A stretch of DNA of 64,000 nt from Guadua angustifolia (lineage: Eukaryota > Streptophyta > Magnoliopsida > Poales > Poaceae). The stretch spans positions 35,236,539 through 35,300,538 of the forward strand of contig CM070501.1 of the NCBI GenBank assembly GCA_036346375.1, given 5' to 3'. Every line of letters begins with the position of its first letter. Within the stretch, counting starts at the first letter, position 1. Both the position numbers and the translations under genes were made by a program. Shown here piece by piece: positions 22,609-35,512 of this stretch. A model generated the notes under the pieces. The model saw nothing but the letters and a program-made list of their open reading frames with translations, was not told the origin of the DNA and searched no databases.

Positions 22609-25600
22609 GGTGATTAATGACAAATCCAAGCTTAATAAGCACATTTGGATTAAAACTAACATATTGAGATAATTTAAACTATTTGAATGCATATGAGAAT
22701 CAATTCTCCCCCTTAATCATATTAAGCTCCCTTTTTAAGCCAAATGATATTAAGCTCCTAATTCTCCCCCTTTTGGCATTAAACACAAAAAAAATGTTTC
22801 TCTTAGATGGTTTCTCCATTTTTAAGCAATCTACCCCCTTTTGGCATTAATGAGATTTATCATTATCTCCCCCTTTTGGGTATTTAACTATCTCTTTTAA
22901 TGAAGGTCATACAAGAAATAGAATGAACACTTATGACCTTTGCAAGGAATAAGATTTGGATACCACTTGAAAAGATAAGCATAAAAAGGCAAGGAAGGGT
23001 ATCACACGGGTTATTTGAAACATATTCAAATAACTCACTCCTCATTTTATTAGGCTTTGCAAATTTTCAACATGATTCTTTTGAAGAATCCAATACATTA
23101 CCTAACCAGGGTTAAACGAGAACCCAAAAGAAATGAACACCACTTGAGCAAATAGATATCACTTTAAATCTATCTCAAGGGCTTTACTTGAAGATTCAAG
23201 AGAACTGAGCATTTTAAATTTTTGTTGAAGAACAATGCTCAACTAGAGATTTTCCTCTTTAATGTATTTCAATTCATAAAGAATCTCACAAAGAGAATTC
23301 TTAGCGATTGAACTTACAATTTTAGTTTAGGAGGAAAAATCTTAATCAAGAATGTGGGTATCGGTGTAATGCTACAAATAGGTAATGAAATACCACTTGT
23401 AGGAAATAATTGAATTCAATGATACCACTTAAAAAGGAAATCAAATAGTCAAGGATATCATATAAGAAATGAGCAATAAAGTACAAGATACCACTTATGG
23501 GAAAGAAAACGTTGATATTTGTTTCAAAACAGTCTCATTTTCTTGAAAACGAACACTATATGTCAATTTAAGATCAACTTGATATTATGACATAGCCAAA
23601 ATGAGAGCATCTTCCAAATACACAAAACTCGATTAAACAAGCTCCAAAAAGATTCTATGGTAAATCATAGAGCTAATACATCTAAACATGCTTATGTTTT
23701 GTTTTGGGAGGTTCTTTCAACTTAAAACAACTTTGAAGATATGAAAATCACAAGGATTTCAAAAGCTGAAATTTCAGGTTTTCAGATTTTAGCATTTCAT
23801 TTAGGCTTTAAATGAGGGCTGAAAAACTGCTCATATGAAGTCTAAAAAATCTGATAAAATTTTGTGTTATATACCAACTATTGAGGATCAATTCTTACAA
23901 ATATTTTTCTCTCAAATTATGCTCTGATTTGAAGATACAAAAATCACAAATCAGCTCAAAATCATGCAAAAGTCTGAATTTTCAGCATTTGATCAAAGTG
24001 AGAAAAAGCCATAACTTTTGCAAATTAAGTTGAAATTATTTCAAATTGTGCAGAAACATGCTTTGGACTCCTAAGAAACTTTTCCAAAAAGAATTTTCCA
24101 AAAGGGAGTCTCCAATCAAAAGATGTGCCAAATTTTGCTTTGTAGGCATGAATTTTACTCAAAGAGAAGAAAAGTCAAAACCTTTTCAAATAAAGTCAAA
24201 ACATTTTGATAATTTCCAGAAATGAACTTTAAGCTATTTAGAAGGTTTCTCAAAAAGAATTTCCTTAAAATCACATTTCGTTCAAAAGATATGGCAGGTT
24301 GCGCTTTGTAGGTATAAGGACAAGTTCAATTTGTATCGAAAACTCAAAATGCAATATAACTTGGATTTCATGGAGATTTGAACTTTTATATCTTTGAATG
24401 AGTTAGAAATACTATTTCAAGCCAAGATACACAAAGAAATCCAACTCAAATAGCAAAACCCACACTATGCAAGAATGGATCATTTTGGGTCTAATGAAGA
24501 ATTTTGGCCAAATTCAAATAGCTATAACTTTTGAACGGTTGGTTGTTTCGAAAAACCTTAAACTAAAGAAATGCTTGAAATGACCAACCCTACGAGTTTT
24601 GTATTGACCACTTTTTCAAACACTCAATAGATTTTAACTTATGAAAATATTTCATTTAATCCAAAATCAAGATCCTATAAGATCCATTTGAGGCCAAATT
24701 TGCTATTTTGTTTCTAAATTAGGAATTTTTACTCCGAAAGCATTGTAAAACATTTAAAATACATATTTGAGGACTTTTATAAAGATTTTTACAAATATTG
24801 GCCTTTGAAACAAAAATTTTGACTTTTGACCAAAGAGGTTCATTTGAAGGATATTCATGTATATAGTTTTCAACATTATTTCAAAAAGTATCAAATGAAT
24901 CAAATGAGAAGATGTTTGGTTAGAATTTTTATGTATGAGTTTGAAATACCATTTGGAACCAAGATATGATCAAGAATCCGGTCCAAGAGGTGAAACTCGC
25001 AAAGATAGAGTATCAGAGCAAATCAAAGACATGATATCACTTGGAAGCAATTAAGTGCCCAAAACTTGATATAAATGAACTCCCCAAGATGTTCAACGAA
25101 TGAATCATAGTGTTATATGCATTTGAATGACACAAGTTTTGTCTTTTCAAAAGATCAAGTGAATATCACTCTTTAAATCAATTTAATGCTCAAACTGATA
25201 CCACTTGAAAAAGCGATTTAATAAATTGCAGAGCTTTTCAAATTTTGCACAAATGAACTTTGGGATTACAAGAATCTTTTACAAAAAGAATTCTTGAAAA
25301 AGGAAGTACCAATCAAAAGATATCCCAAAGCGAAACTCGAGAAAATTCTGAAAAATCAGAACTGATCTGCCAGGCTGGTACTACCGCTCTCGGGGCGATG
25401 GTACCAAGAATCGAAGACTACTGGCTACCAGAGCGGTACTACCGCTTCCAGCAGTGAGACTTGGATTCTTTGCAAATTTTGGCAAAAATAATTCAAATGA
25501 AGTCCAATTGATTTGAAAATTTCCAGAAATGAACTTTGGACTATTTAGAGGGTTTTCCAAAAAGAATTTTCATCAAAACAATTTTATTTTCAAAGTTATG

Positions 25601-25755
25601 GCAAATTACGTTTTAAGGCAAAAAACGAAAAATCGATTTTCACGAAAAGCCTCAAAATGCACTTCGGTTTGGATTTCATGCAATTTCTTTTTCCATGGCT
25701 TAGATTGGTGTATCAAGAATGTGTATAGCCAAGATTTATGATGAAATACAACTCG
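22609..25755 (-). other. noncoding 3' internal region of the nested copia
   Basis: No gene. Two kinds of repeats fill it. First, GATACCACTT-type words near 22958, 23388, 23421, 23487, 25033 (GATATCACTT) and 25197, which resemble the primer-site/LTR junction of the same element. Second, a degenerate long repeat of about 150-250 bp between 23740 and 25740, marked by AAATGAACTTTGGA, CCAAAAAGAATTTTC and CAAAAGATATG. An inverted repeat of the ACACA type lies at 23010-23034 (10-bp arms GTTATTTGAA and TTCAAATAAC around ACATA). A run of CTCCCCCTTTT words at 22595-22880 looks like duplicated polypurine-tract sequence. Confidence 0.6.
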
Positions 25756-25760
25756 AATAC

Positions 25761-28700
25761 TGTGAGACCCCGTTCTGACGAACAGGAACCTCCATGTGAT
25801 TACTGTGCTATTCCCTGGATCAGTAGCTAGCACTCACATGTTTACAACAATTGGAATCACAACCATACAATAAATAATTATCGGAAACGATTGATTACAT
25901 AATTATTACAACTCAGAGAATTTAGCAGCAAAGAAGCAATAACCCGTAGTTTGCCCAACCGACCCGCAGGCAACTGACCAGGCATAAACTCCAAATAGAA
26001 CACGCTTCAAGGAAGAACTCGCAACCTGCGATGAACAACTTCGAAGCCTCGCTACCTCATCCACCTACATATAATTAGGCAAGGGTGAGTACGTTGCGTA
26101 CTCAGCAAGACTTGAGCAAAACCTACAATACGTGCAGGGCCATTTCAAAGGAAAGGCTACATCAGTTAGTTTGCATAAAGCGAATTTGAATTTGTAAAGC
26201 AAGTTATTTGCAAACGGAATTTATAAGAGCATTTGATTGATAACAAATAAGTAAAGCATAATAACACTCACAGTCCTCCATGACGTGAGCGACGAAGCAT
26301 TCACATTCCTGAAATTCCATCAATGCCAGCCCTTCGGCATAAAACACAGTTGCAAAACAAATGATACCAACCCTTTTGAAAATAATAAAACATTTAACAT
26401 TGGAATGACTTCACCGAGTGCTCATGACCGCGAGCGCGGCTAATCGATTAGATTTAAACTCTGCAGAGGTGTACAACTTTACCCACAAGTCATGGTCTTT
26501 CGACCATACATAGTCGTTACAATACCTAGACGTGGCTTTGGTCCAGCCCGGGACGTTAACCCCTGCCGTAGAACTAGAAACACACACCCAAGCCGTGGGC
26601 CCACATTCACACACCCAACACAACGTTTCTAAACACGGCAGGGCGTACACCGTTGCATTAGCAAGTAGACCTGACCGGAATACCCCGTCAGGGTAGTCCT
26701 GACCGGAAAACCTGTGCAAAGCTCCCGCCTACCGATGAACAAAGCCATGTCTAAATACATAACAAGCTATGGCTAACCCATCCTCACCCTTGTGGTTGCA
26801 CGGAAATCTCGGATCAATAGCGTCCCATTGCTCGGTCCTTAATGCGACACGGGCGACACTTCACCCTACACTACGTGCAATTCCTTTCGCACATCCGGCT
26901 ATTGCCAATAATCGCCCGCATCAAAGCATAGTTTTATTTTGGGTTTTTAATCAAAGTACCAGCAACCATTTTCCCGAAAAGGATCATTCAGGTTTCAGGT
27001 AAAGCATTTTAGAAACAACTTTAATCATGATCATCTGTTCCTTAAGTACTAAAGCATGGCTAAGCAGGTTAATATGATCGTGTATACCCATGAAGACATT
27101 AAGAGATGTCTAACCCTATTCTGTGGTTATCAAGGTTCACATTTCCATAATCAGCAAGGAGTTTCATGTGACAACAGGTTTATCTACCAACTCCACAAAA
27201 TAGCGATTTATATAAAATAAGCGCATGCATGAAACAATTTAATGCACAAAAGGAATATAAAATCTGGGATCAATATGGTCAAAGGATGCTTGCCTTGCTT
27301 AATATTGCTTACGATGAAGACGAGGATTGCGGTTGGCGGCACGACGACGGAGAATAGGGATGTCGGGTTCTACTCGTCGAACAACGGAAAATAGCAAAAA
27401 CACTAACTTCAATAAGAGCGAAAGAAATAGATAGCAAAACAAATAAAACTCTTTACAAGAAACAGGATTGCTCTTTATGAATTTATTAATTCTATTTTAC
27501 AATTCAAGATGCTAAAATTGATTAGATTAATAGAATTAAGCATTAGTTGTAAGGTTTCATTGATTTACTATTCATGATATGAGTTTCTGCCAATTCTTAT
27601 TACTTAAGGGTTTTGCTTTATTAGGATTCAGAGTCAAAGCAAGATAAATTAAAGATATTTGCTTAGATTATACTAGATCAAGACCTAAAGATCATTTCTG
27701 AGCTGTTCTTTACATTATTCGGATTTAGGCGAGCTGATTTGCGAGTTAATGAAAAGCTTAATCGATCACATTAGAGTATGAATGATTAGCTCTTTATCTT
27801 CAAATGATTTTGCTTAGAATTAATCTCATGCAAGTTAAATCTACTGATTTAGGCTACTGAGATTATTTTCAAGATATTTGAGAAGGTTCTGGTGATAAAA
27901 ATAACTTAGTTATAGACTTCTTCACTTCTACCGCTTCATATCATGAAGTTCAGGAAACTTAACACTTAAGGTTATTTGACTATTAGGATTTGTATGCAAA
28001 ACATGATGGAATATAGTTATTTCTTCATATTACGATGATTTATACTTTGTATAACAGTTCTAAGCTAATTCCATAAATTTTAGGCTTTAGCTGATACATT
28101 ATAATCATTGTTGAAAAGGCTTAAGTGGTATTGTAAAATTAACGTTATTCGAATCGGCGAGAATGCGAATCAAAAGATTATCGCTAAGGGTTTTGATCGA
28201 TGAGATTAATAGGCAAACCTTAATGGAATAAGATTCTTTTACAGATTATGGTAGTATAAACTTTGTAGAGTGTTTTTAAACTAGTTTCACAACTTTTAGT
28301 GTTTAGGCGAGTTATTTTATCTCTTGCTGAAATAGCCTAAATGATCATATTTGCAACCTTAAATCGGCCAAGTTTCAAACTTAATTTCCAACTACACATT
28401 ACATGATTCTTGATTCATTTTTCGGTATAAGCGAGTAACATCCTAGAAGTGTTTTAAAGTTGGTTTGGCATTATTTTAGCTTTAATTGCAATAGATTATC
28501 TATTTACTCATTGTTATCATTAACATTTTCTTTCGTTAAGAACATGCAAATTAAATCTTACTTTGTATATTTTTACACACATGGGTCCTTACTGTTTTAG
28601 GAACCTAATATGAATTACTTTATCATTTTGTGAGCCATTATACTATTATTTTGTTAGTAGCCATAACATGGTTAATTGATGATTATGAAGCAAACAATTT

Positions 28701-30837
28701 AGATTGAGTTAAACATCGATGATTTTACCTATTTGAGTTTATTATGATTCGAGGACACAGGAAGATTCATTTAATGATTTTAGCATTTCTATTTTCTATG
28801 CAGGCAATAATATACACAATTGAGTTTATTCAAATCTTAAATTTTTATAATTGCTTTGTGACTCAAGAATTAAATGTTTTTGGATATTTGAATACATTAT
28901 AATCCTAGCATCACATTAATATTTATTTCACCACTTCAGTTCTTGTTATTCACAAGCTCTCATTAAAATCATATTAACACCATAATCGATGTTTAATTCG
29001 AATAATAATCCTATACTCCAAAAACTAAATATTTTTACATATTTAGATTCTTCTGGATTTTGAATGAATATACAAATTTATTCCACTGGTTTCTAACCAA
29101 CACTGCACAAGTTATCAACAATTGAATATGCTAAAAAGGAGAATACGTTTTGTCGATGGTGGCATATACGGACTCGGCTTCTTCAACCTCACTCGTGGCT
29201 CCTGCGCAGGAGGGGCAAATGGGGATGGCTAGGGCTCATGGCGAGGTGCTCCGGCGACTTTCCGGCGAAGGCGAAGGCACTAGGAGGTTCCTCTCGGCGA
29301 GACGCAGTCGATGGTGCTACCGATTCAACCGGGGAAGGCTTGAGGTGAGTCGCCACCAGCTTCAAGCGGCGGCCATGGCGGTGACTCGGTGGAGAAGACA
29401 AATGGATGAGTCCCGACTCGAATGGGTAACAAGGTAAGCATCGATGGTACGAGGGGTTCGGTTTCACACGAAGCGGCCACGAGAAGAAGCGGCAAGCCGC
29501 CCAGTGCGCTGGCCGGAGAAGAAGACCTTCGGGCGAGTTTTCATAAAAAGTTCGAGGATTGTTGAGGGTTTCACTTAGGATCTTGGGAGGTGCTTTGGCT
29601 CGACGGATTTGGAATTGGCGCCGATTTGGTTGATCCGATTCGGCTTTGAGCTCAAAGTTTGCGGCAATGGAGGAATCGAGAAGAAATTCCAGGCACTGGC
29701 TTGAGAAGAGGGAAGGAGAAGTGAGGGGAATGAGAGAGAGCTTCACTGTGATCACTGGGGTGCACTTTATAGCCAAAGAATGCAGTGAATGAATCGGCAC
29801 TGGTTGGGATTGTCTCGATTGCTCTCTCTGCGATTGCACAGGAGGAGGTATGGCGACTGAAGCTTCATGAGGCCGAGGACAACGTGGCGATGATCGCAGC
29901 TAGGATGAGGTGAGGATGACGCCGAGGACACGACAATTCGAAGGAGTGATGCACTGAATCGGAGCTGGTCAAGCTGCGCTGGCTCGGGAGAGCTTCGTTC
30001 GGTCGCCAGCACAGGAAGGAGAAGGAACTGACAGGTGGGGCCTGGGTCCAGCAGTCAGTGAATGGAGATAAGTACAGGAATTTATTGGGCTGCCAAGTGA
30101 GAGTAGAAAATTTCCAAAAATTTGGAACATGGTCTTTGAATAGATTTTGATGCCTGGTAAAATTTTGAGATTAAAATGGGTTACCGAAAAATTATAAATA
30201 TTCTGACAACAGTGACTGCTTCAATTTCTTGTTTCAGATTTCGATTTTTGATTGAGATCAATTGAAGTCTATTATTTTTGAAATTTTGTTTTTCAAAAGT
30301 ATTTGGTCTCAGAATGCCTCTGTAAAAATTTCAGCTCCAACTATGGTTCCATTATTTTATAAAAATTCTGACATTGAAATTTCTCTATTTTCTGAGTTTC
30401 TGTTTTTAAATTTAGAAAAGTCCTAAATGACATTATTAATTTATAATATTTTTACCAAAGGTGGATATTGCATTGAGGGTTTCATGATAAAATTTTCAAC
30501 TCCATTTGAGATTCCAAAATATTTTATAAATTCTGACAATGCATTGTTTTGAATTAAAAAGTTGTCTTTTCATTTCTTTATGCATAAAATTTCATTTGCT
30601 GGCTAAAATGATTTACTTATGTGCTCAGGGTTCTCATGGCAAATTTTATAAATTTTTACTTTTTACATTTTTGCCTTTTCTCCTTTTCATTGTTTATTTC
30701 CATTTGTTGAATTTTTCTTGCAACATGAAAATCCAAGAACTCCAAATAAAAATCAATAATGCCAAGAAAACTCAGAAAGAATAATATTCAATTTCAAAAT
30801 ATTGATTTTTATTTTATTAAAGTTTTGGGATGTTACA
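25761..30837 (-). repeat. gypsy LTR (3' LTR in element sense)
   Basis: 5077 bp with TG/CA ends. A GC-rich block lies at about 29150-30040; the rest is AT-rich. Short ORFs that recur in both LTRs (for example 26769-27002) are simply the same sequence twice. On the minus strand CTATAAAG at 29772-29765 is a good TATA box. Confidence 0.92.
29765..29772 (-). promoter_or_regulatory. LTR TATA box (3' LTR copy)
   Basis: CTATAAAG on the minus strand, preceded by TTCTTTGG and followed by a C/T-rich start region. It is about 1.07 kb from the LTR start. Confidence 0.6.
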
Positions 30838-30851
30838 GATCTACCCCCCTT
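30838..30851 (-). other. polypurine tract of the gypsy element
   Basis: On the minus strand TAAGGGGGGTAGATC directly precedes the LTR start TGTAACATCCC. This is the expected plus-strand primer. Confidence 0.75.
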
Positions 30852-30916
30852 ACAGAAATCTCGACCCCGAGATTTGGTGGGTCTAACGAAAATTATTTCT
30901 AAAAGAAGTCAGGAAA

Positions 30917-31249
30917 CTACTCCTTGAGTCGGTCTTCACGTTTCCAAGTTGCTTCTTCTTCAGAATGATCGCTCCGTTGAATCTTGATCATCCTGTGGAA
31001 TTTATTACGAGCGTGGCATTTAGTTTCTTCTAAGATTCTAATCGGACGCTCCCAACAAGTTAAGTCAAATTGTAAATCGATTTCATTTAGCTGGGTGAGC
31101 TCAGAAGGAAGACGAAGACTTTTCCTTAATTGCGATACATGGGAGACTTTATGAACACCGGATAGTTGTGATGGCAACTCTAATTTATATGTTTTTTTTT
31201 CTTTTCTTTCATCTTCAACGATACGATATGGCCTAATATCTCGTGGCAC
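30917..31249 (-). pseudogene. C-terminal remnant of Ty3/gypsy pol
   Basis: A 110-aa open frame contains YKLELPSQLSGVHKVSHVSQ, LRKSLRLPSE, EIDLQFDLTCWERPIRILE and RSDHSEEEATWKRED. This is the familiar end of plant gypsy polyproteins (integrase C-terminus: LP..L..VH.VFHVSQLRK ... W..H..EEATWE.E). It lies just before the polypurine tract, as it should. Upstream pol domains are absent, so it is a fragment and not a gene. Confidence 0.85.
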
Positions 31250-32299
31250 CAGGTTACTTCAGATTTGAAACGATGAATACCACGGACCTTGCAATTCTCG
31301 AGAACGAGATAGATTTGGGAATTCTTTATCGGAGGTGACTCTGTCGTTCTTGTTGACACTTCGTCTTTATTGCTGTCTTCATTGCCGTTGCTTTACTGGA
31401 TCTTCATCTTGCGATTCCAAGTTGACGTGCGAAGAAATAGAGAAGAGAAATCTATTTGAGTTTTAGGTAAGCAGACAAGTGATACTAATACTTTCTACAT
31501 ATCTCTTTTGTTTGTATAATCAGTATTGTTTAACAAGGATAAGCTAATTTATAGAGTGGCATGTGGCATATGTAGAATCTTTGAGGCAAAGGAAAGGTTG
31601 CATTGTCATTATATTTATTTGAGAAAAATTGAATGTTTAATACCATGAAGGGTATTCGAATATAATGGTTGATCTGTATAATCCGACATTAGCTAATGAA
31701 CTGAGCTGAGAATAAATGTCATTTCAGATTGACTTTAGATTGAAACAAGGTAGAGATAATTCAATCATTAGGTTGGGGTAAAAGAATTATAAGATGATCC
31801 TGATGATTTGATTTGTTTAATTACTTTGGTCAATAGAAGGTTTTCATTTTCTTGGATTTGACAACTATACAGAAATGAAATGTATAGGATCGAAAGGTTG
31901 ATTATGGGAATTGAATACACAAAAGGCGTACTCAATACCAGATTAAATGTTGGGTACAATTACATGAGAAAGATATTTACGTTCAGAGCCTGATATCGAG
32001 GCAGGAGTTGTTTTAGGCACTTGATGTTTTCTAGGTTCTTGAAATAGCTTGGATATTATTGATGTCTTCCTTGTCGAGGCGAATTAAAATTCATTTTGGG
32101 TTGGATTAATAGACATCTAAGGAATTGTTTGTTCGCAAATCACGGGACATGTGGGTTATGGGCCCTGCGCTTCATTCTTGCGACTCGATTCTTTAACTGA
32201 TTTTTCAAGCAAACTGCTTCAGATTTTTATTCCTCCTACTCTTGAAATTATAAACTTGCCTGACGTAACTTTTGGTATAGTTATGGTTGTAGAATATAT
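31250..32299 (-). other. gypsy internal DNA without recognisable domains
   Basis: Only about 1 kb separates the gag zinc knuckles from the pol C-terminus, where an intact element would need roughly 3 kb for protease, RT, RNase H and integrase. No catalytic motif is visible, so a large pol deletion is inferred. Confidence 0.6.
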
Positions 32300-32809
32300 T
32301 TGTTCAACTTGCGGACATTGTTTAGCAACACAATTCTTTTTGTGACAGTTGAATTACTCACACTTTTCTCGTAGTATCTTGTTCAGTTAGTTGTATGCTT
32401 AATATTATTTTCCTTAGGAATTTTAGCCTGTTGTTCCTTAGGACATTCTTTAGCCCAATGACTTTCTTTCTTAAATAAGAACATGCCATTGGAGATTGTC
32501 ATTTACTACTTTATTAGTGAAGGTAGTTAGGATCAAGTGTTGTTTCTTTAATTCCTTAAGTGATATTTCCGGTGTGGCCGGTTTTCTTTCTCTTTGATAG
32601 CCAAATTTTGAGCAATCAAGGAACGGAATTTCCATTTGTTGAGGCTGAACTGTAGTGGTAATTATTGAATCAAGGGGGTATTGTGATGGGCAATGATCTT
32701 GACTTTTGCAAAGGTAACTAGTGATATTGGTTATAGAACATTTTCCAGGAGAATAACTTTCTTCATAACTGGAACAACTGATTTCACTCTCATTAGTAGC
32801 ATGTCTCAT
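32300..32809 (-). pseudogene. decayed gypsy gag with two zinc-knuckle remnants
   Basis: On the minus strand, 32490-32427 reads MFLFKKESHWAKECPKE, a CCHC knuckle whose first two cysteines are lost. The stretch 32370-32300 reads FNCHKKNCVAKQCPQ after an in-frame stop, a second knuckle with its histidine changed. The open frame at 32809-32471 leads into the first knuckle and is the likely gag C-terminal region. RNA-binding knuckles in this order are typical of gypsy gag. The protein would not be functional. Confidence 0.65.
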
Positions 32810-35496
32810 TTCTTCCTAGCATGTGCAAGCACAAACTTCGGGTTGGCTGGGCTAACAACACTTCAAAGAACAATGTGTAGGTATCAAATAAGGTATAGAA
32901 GTAGGTTTTTAGTCTAAACCATTTCCTTTCCTAGCAAGAATTACACCAATGTTGGAAATATTTTGTGCTAGTTACTAAAACAAAGGGTGTGCATTTGGTG
33001 ATTTTGTTCAATTATGGTGAGCATTTACACCATGGTTAAAGATTCTAACATTTTTTTTTAACATTGAGAAAGTCGAAAGTTATGACGATTGCTATGCTGA
33101 AAATGAAGTGCTTTAGCTAAATACAAAGGATTTGGTTGAACTTGGATAGGATTATCATTTCTTAGCAGTTGAGTGTCTTGCGGGGTTTCACGAAGTAGAC
33201 GAGGAGTGTTAGCAGTTCATGCCAAGAATCCTTAGCAAGAATAAGTTAATTTAAAGAGAGATACCGAGTATGTTAAAATATCTGAGATGAATGAAAGCAT
33301 GCATCTCAACCAGATTTATTTGGAGAGAGCCAGAGGTTGACTTCAAGGGGAGTGTTCAAATACAATTGCTATTTGAATAACTCAATGAATATTAATGAGA
33401 TTAGTGGCAATTAAATCTCATTCAAGGCTGATCTTGTAAAACATAAATATGAAGTGAAAGTTTACATTGAGTAAGGCAGCAACAATTCAAAGAATGAGCT
33501 GAAGGTCGGTCATAAAGCTAAAGATTTTATTACTCATTACTTTCAGTAGTTGTATTATTGAATTATGTCGCAGACATCCTGCAACAATATTTATTAGAGT
33601 AAAGTTACTTAGATGGAATTATGTTGGGTTAGAGGCATTTTGCAACCACGTTGGACAAGATGTTGGAATCGGAGAAGGATGGTTAGATAAGAGTTATCTA
33701 TATCATGAAGTAATATTTGATTCTTTCCAATTAACTCTAGTTGCGGTTTCTATGCAGATTATGTAATCTTCCGTTGGGTTTATAAGGCAACGTTTCATTC
33801 TTTAAAATCTTTTTAATTAAAATTTTCTTATTAAGTAGGGTTGACGCATCGTAAATTTCAACCTAGTGGTTTAACATTCACGAGAGTAAGCCAGAAGAAA
33901 TACAAAAGAGAGACAACAGAATTTCAACAACACAGAAATGCTATACCTATATTTAACTCAGTACATAGGAAGGATATCTATGGTTTTTCCTTCTACTGGT
34001 CATATGTATTTATGTATAAAGGGTGTACTATATAGTTAAAATAATGTGTAACTCGCATACTGCTATCTTCCAAAGTAGGTTATTCAGTGGCGAGTTTTCT
34101 TTTAATCTTCGCACCACTTGCTGCGTTAGTCTTCCGAGGCTTCGATGAAGTCGGGGAGGTTGCGCCGCTCGTTACTTCCATCTTCTTGAAGTTGCTGATG
34201 CAAATGTCATGATGTTGCGGACTGGTTGTTTAAATTATTCTCAACCAATTTGTTGGTAGTTTTCATTTCGCAATAAGATAAGGAAAGAAATACTTCTAAA
34301 AAGAGCAACTTAGGAGTAGAGAAAGAAAATTCTACAGAGAAACGAGTATACAGATAAGAAAATTAATTTCTATAGATGGGAAAAGAGTATGTATACAACT
34401 AATGCTACTCTTTTTATATTTCTTTTTGAAAATTAGGATTTCGATTTTTCTTTTCCGATTTTGTTTTAACCACCATTCTAAAGTTTCTATTCCGAAGTAT
34501 ATAACTTTCCTGGTTCTAACTCATTTTCGTGGTATATAATCTAGATAAGCAGCGAGGTGAGTTTTAAAACATGGTTAGAAGCTATTATTAGAACATGTTC
34601 GGTTTTTAACTAGCCTAAAGCAGCATAAGCTAGTTTAGTGTTACTAATGTGGTAAGATCTTAACTTCCTTTATACATGAATGGTGAGATCTCAAGCAACG
34701 CTAAGAGTAGTAATAAAGACTATACTACTGATCTTGATGAGATTAAATTTTCAAGAAAGACTAATGACTATAATGGTCACACATGTAAGAATTTATACAG
34801 AAGAAGGGACAGGTTTGTATAAAGCTTTATAAAATGATGAGATGAGCTATTTCATGATTTCTATTTATCCTATGGTTTGAATTTTTAATATTCATACATG
34901 AGGACAACTTATTGTGAAACTTCAACCTAGAGGTTAAGTTCACACATAAATCAGTCCTGACATTCAGAAATAAAAACCAACTTCAAGTAGCGAAACATAA
35001 CGACAACGTAAATTGCTCCATATAACTAGAGCAGAATAATATGCTACGCGTATGGGTTCTTATCTTAAGAAAGATCGTAAGATATTCTAATCTTCTGTCT
35101 TTTTCTATTGGGTGATGTTGTCTCTTCACGAAGTAGGATCTTCAAGTTGCACTTCTGTTTCGTCGGAAGTGGCGGAGCGTTGTATGCATTCTTCAGATGG
35201 CTGTTGCAAACATTGTATTCTTCATTGGTTGGCATGAAGCATGGTAACGACAAGTCTTGAATGTCTCCATAAGCAATAGCGAAAGAAAACCATAGGCGGG
35301 AATTTCTTTTTGAGATAAGGGGAATTTATTTACAAATCAAAATGGATGTAGTGGTAAGAGTAGAATCTTAAGAATAAGGAAAGAATAGCAAAGTCTACAT
35401 TTTGCAAATATACTTCCTTCAGAAAATATGATTTTGAATCGGTTCATTCTAACACTAACGACCATTCTATCTAAGGTTTACCCTACGGTCAGTATA
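32810..35496 (-). other. gypsy leader and eroded gag region
   Basis: AT-rich with only short ORFs. A minus-strand ATG near 34183 opens a short frame MEVTSGATSPTSSKPRKTN that stops after about 34 codons and could be the old gag start. Nothing else is recognisable. Confidence 0.35.
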
Positions 35497-35508
35497 GCTC
35501 TGATACCA
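35497..35508 (-). other. primer-binding site (tRNA-iMet) of the gypsy element
   Basis: On the minus strand TGGTATCAGAGC lies a few bases downstream of the 5' LTR end (GGTCTCACA). It is complementary to the 3' end of plant initiator tRNA-Met. Confidence 0.85.
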
Positions 35509-35512
35509 ACTC

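Noticed and set aside
26769..27002. 77-codon ORF repeated identically at 36511-36744
   Set aside because: Identity only reflects the two LTR copies. There is no independent sign of coding.
29189..29839. Minus-strand ORF of 216 codons in the gypsy LTR
   Set aside because: It lies across the LTR TATA box and the GC-rich U3-R region, has no known motif, and is broken into several frames in the other LTR copy (39082-39606).
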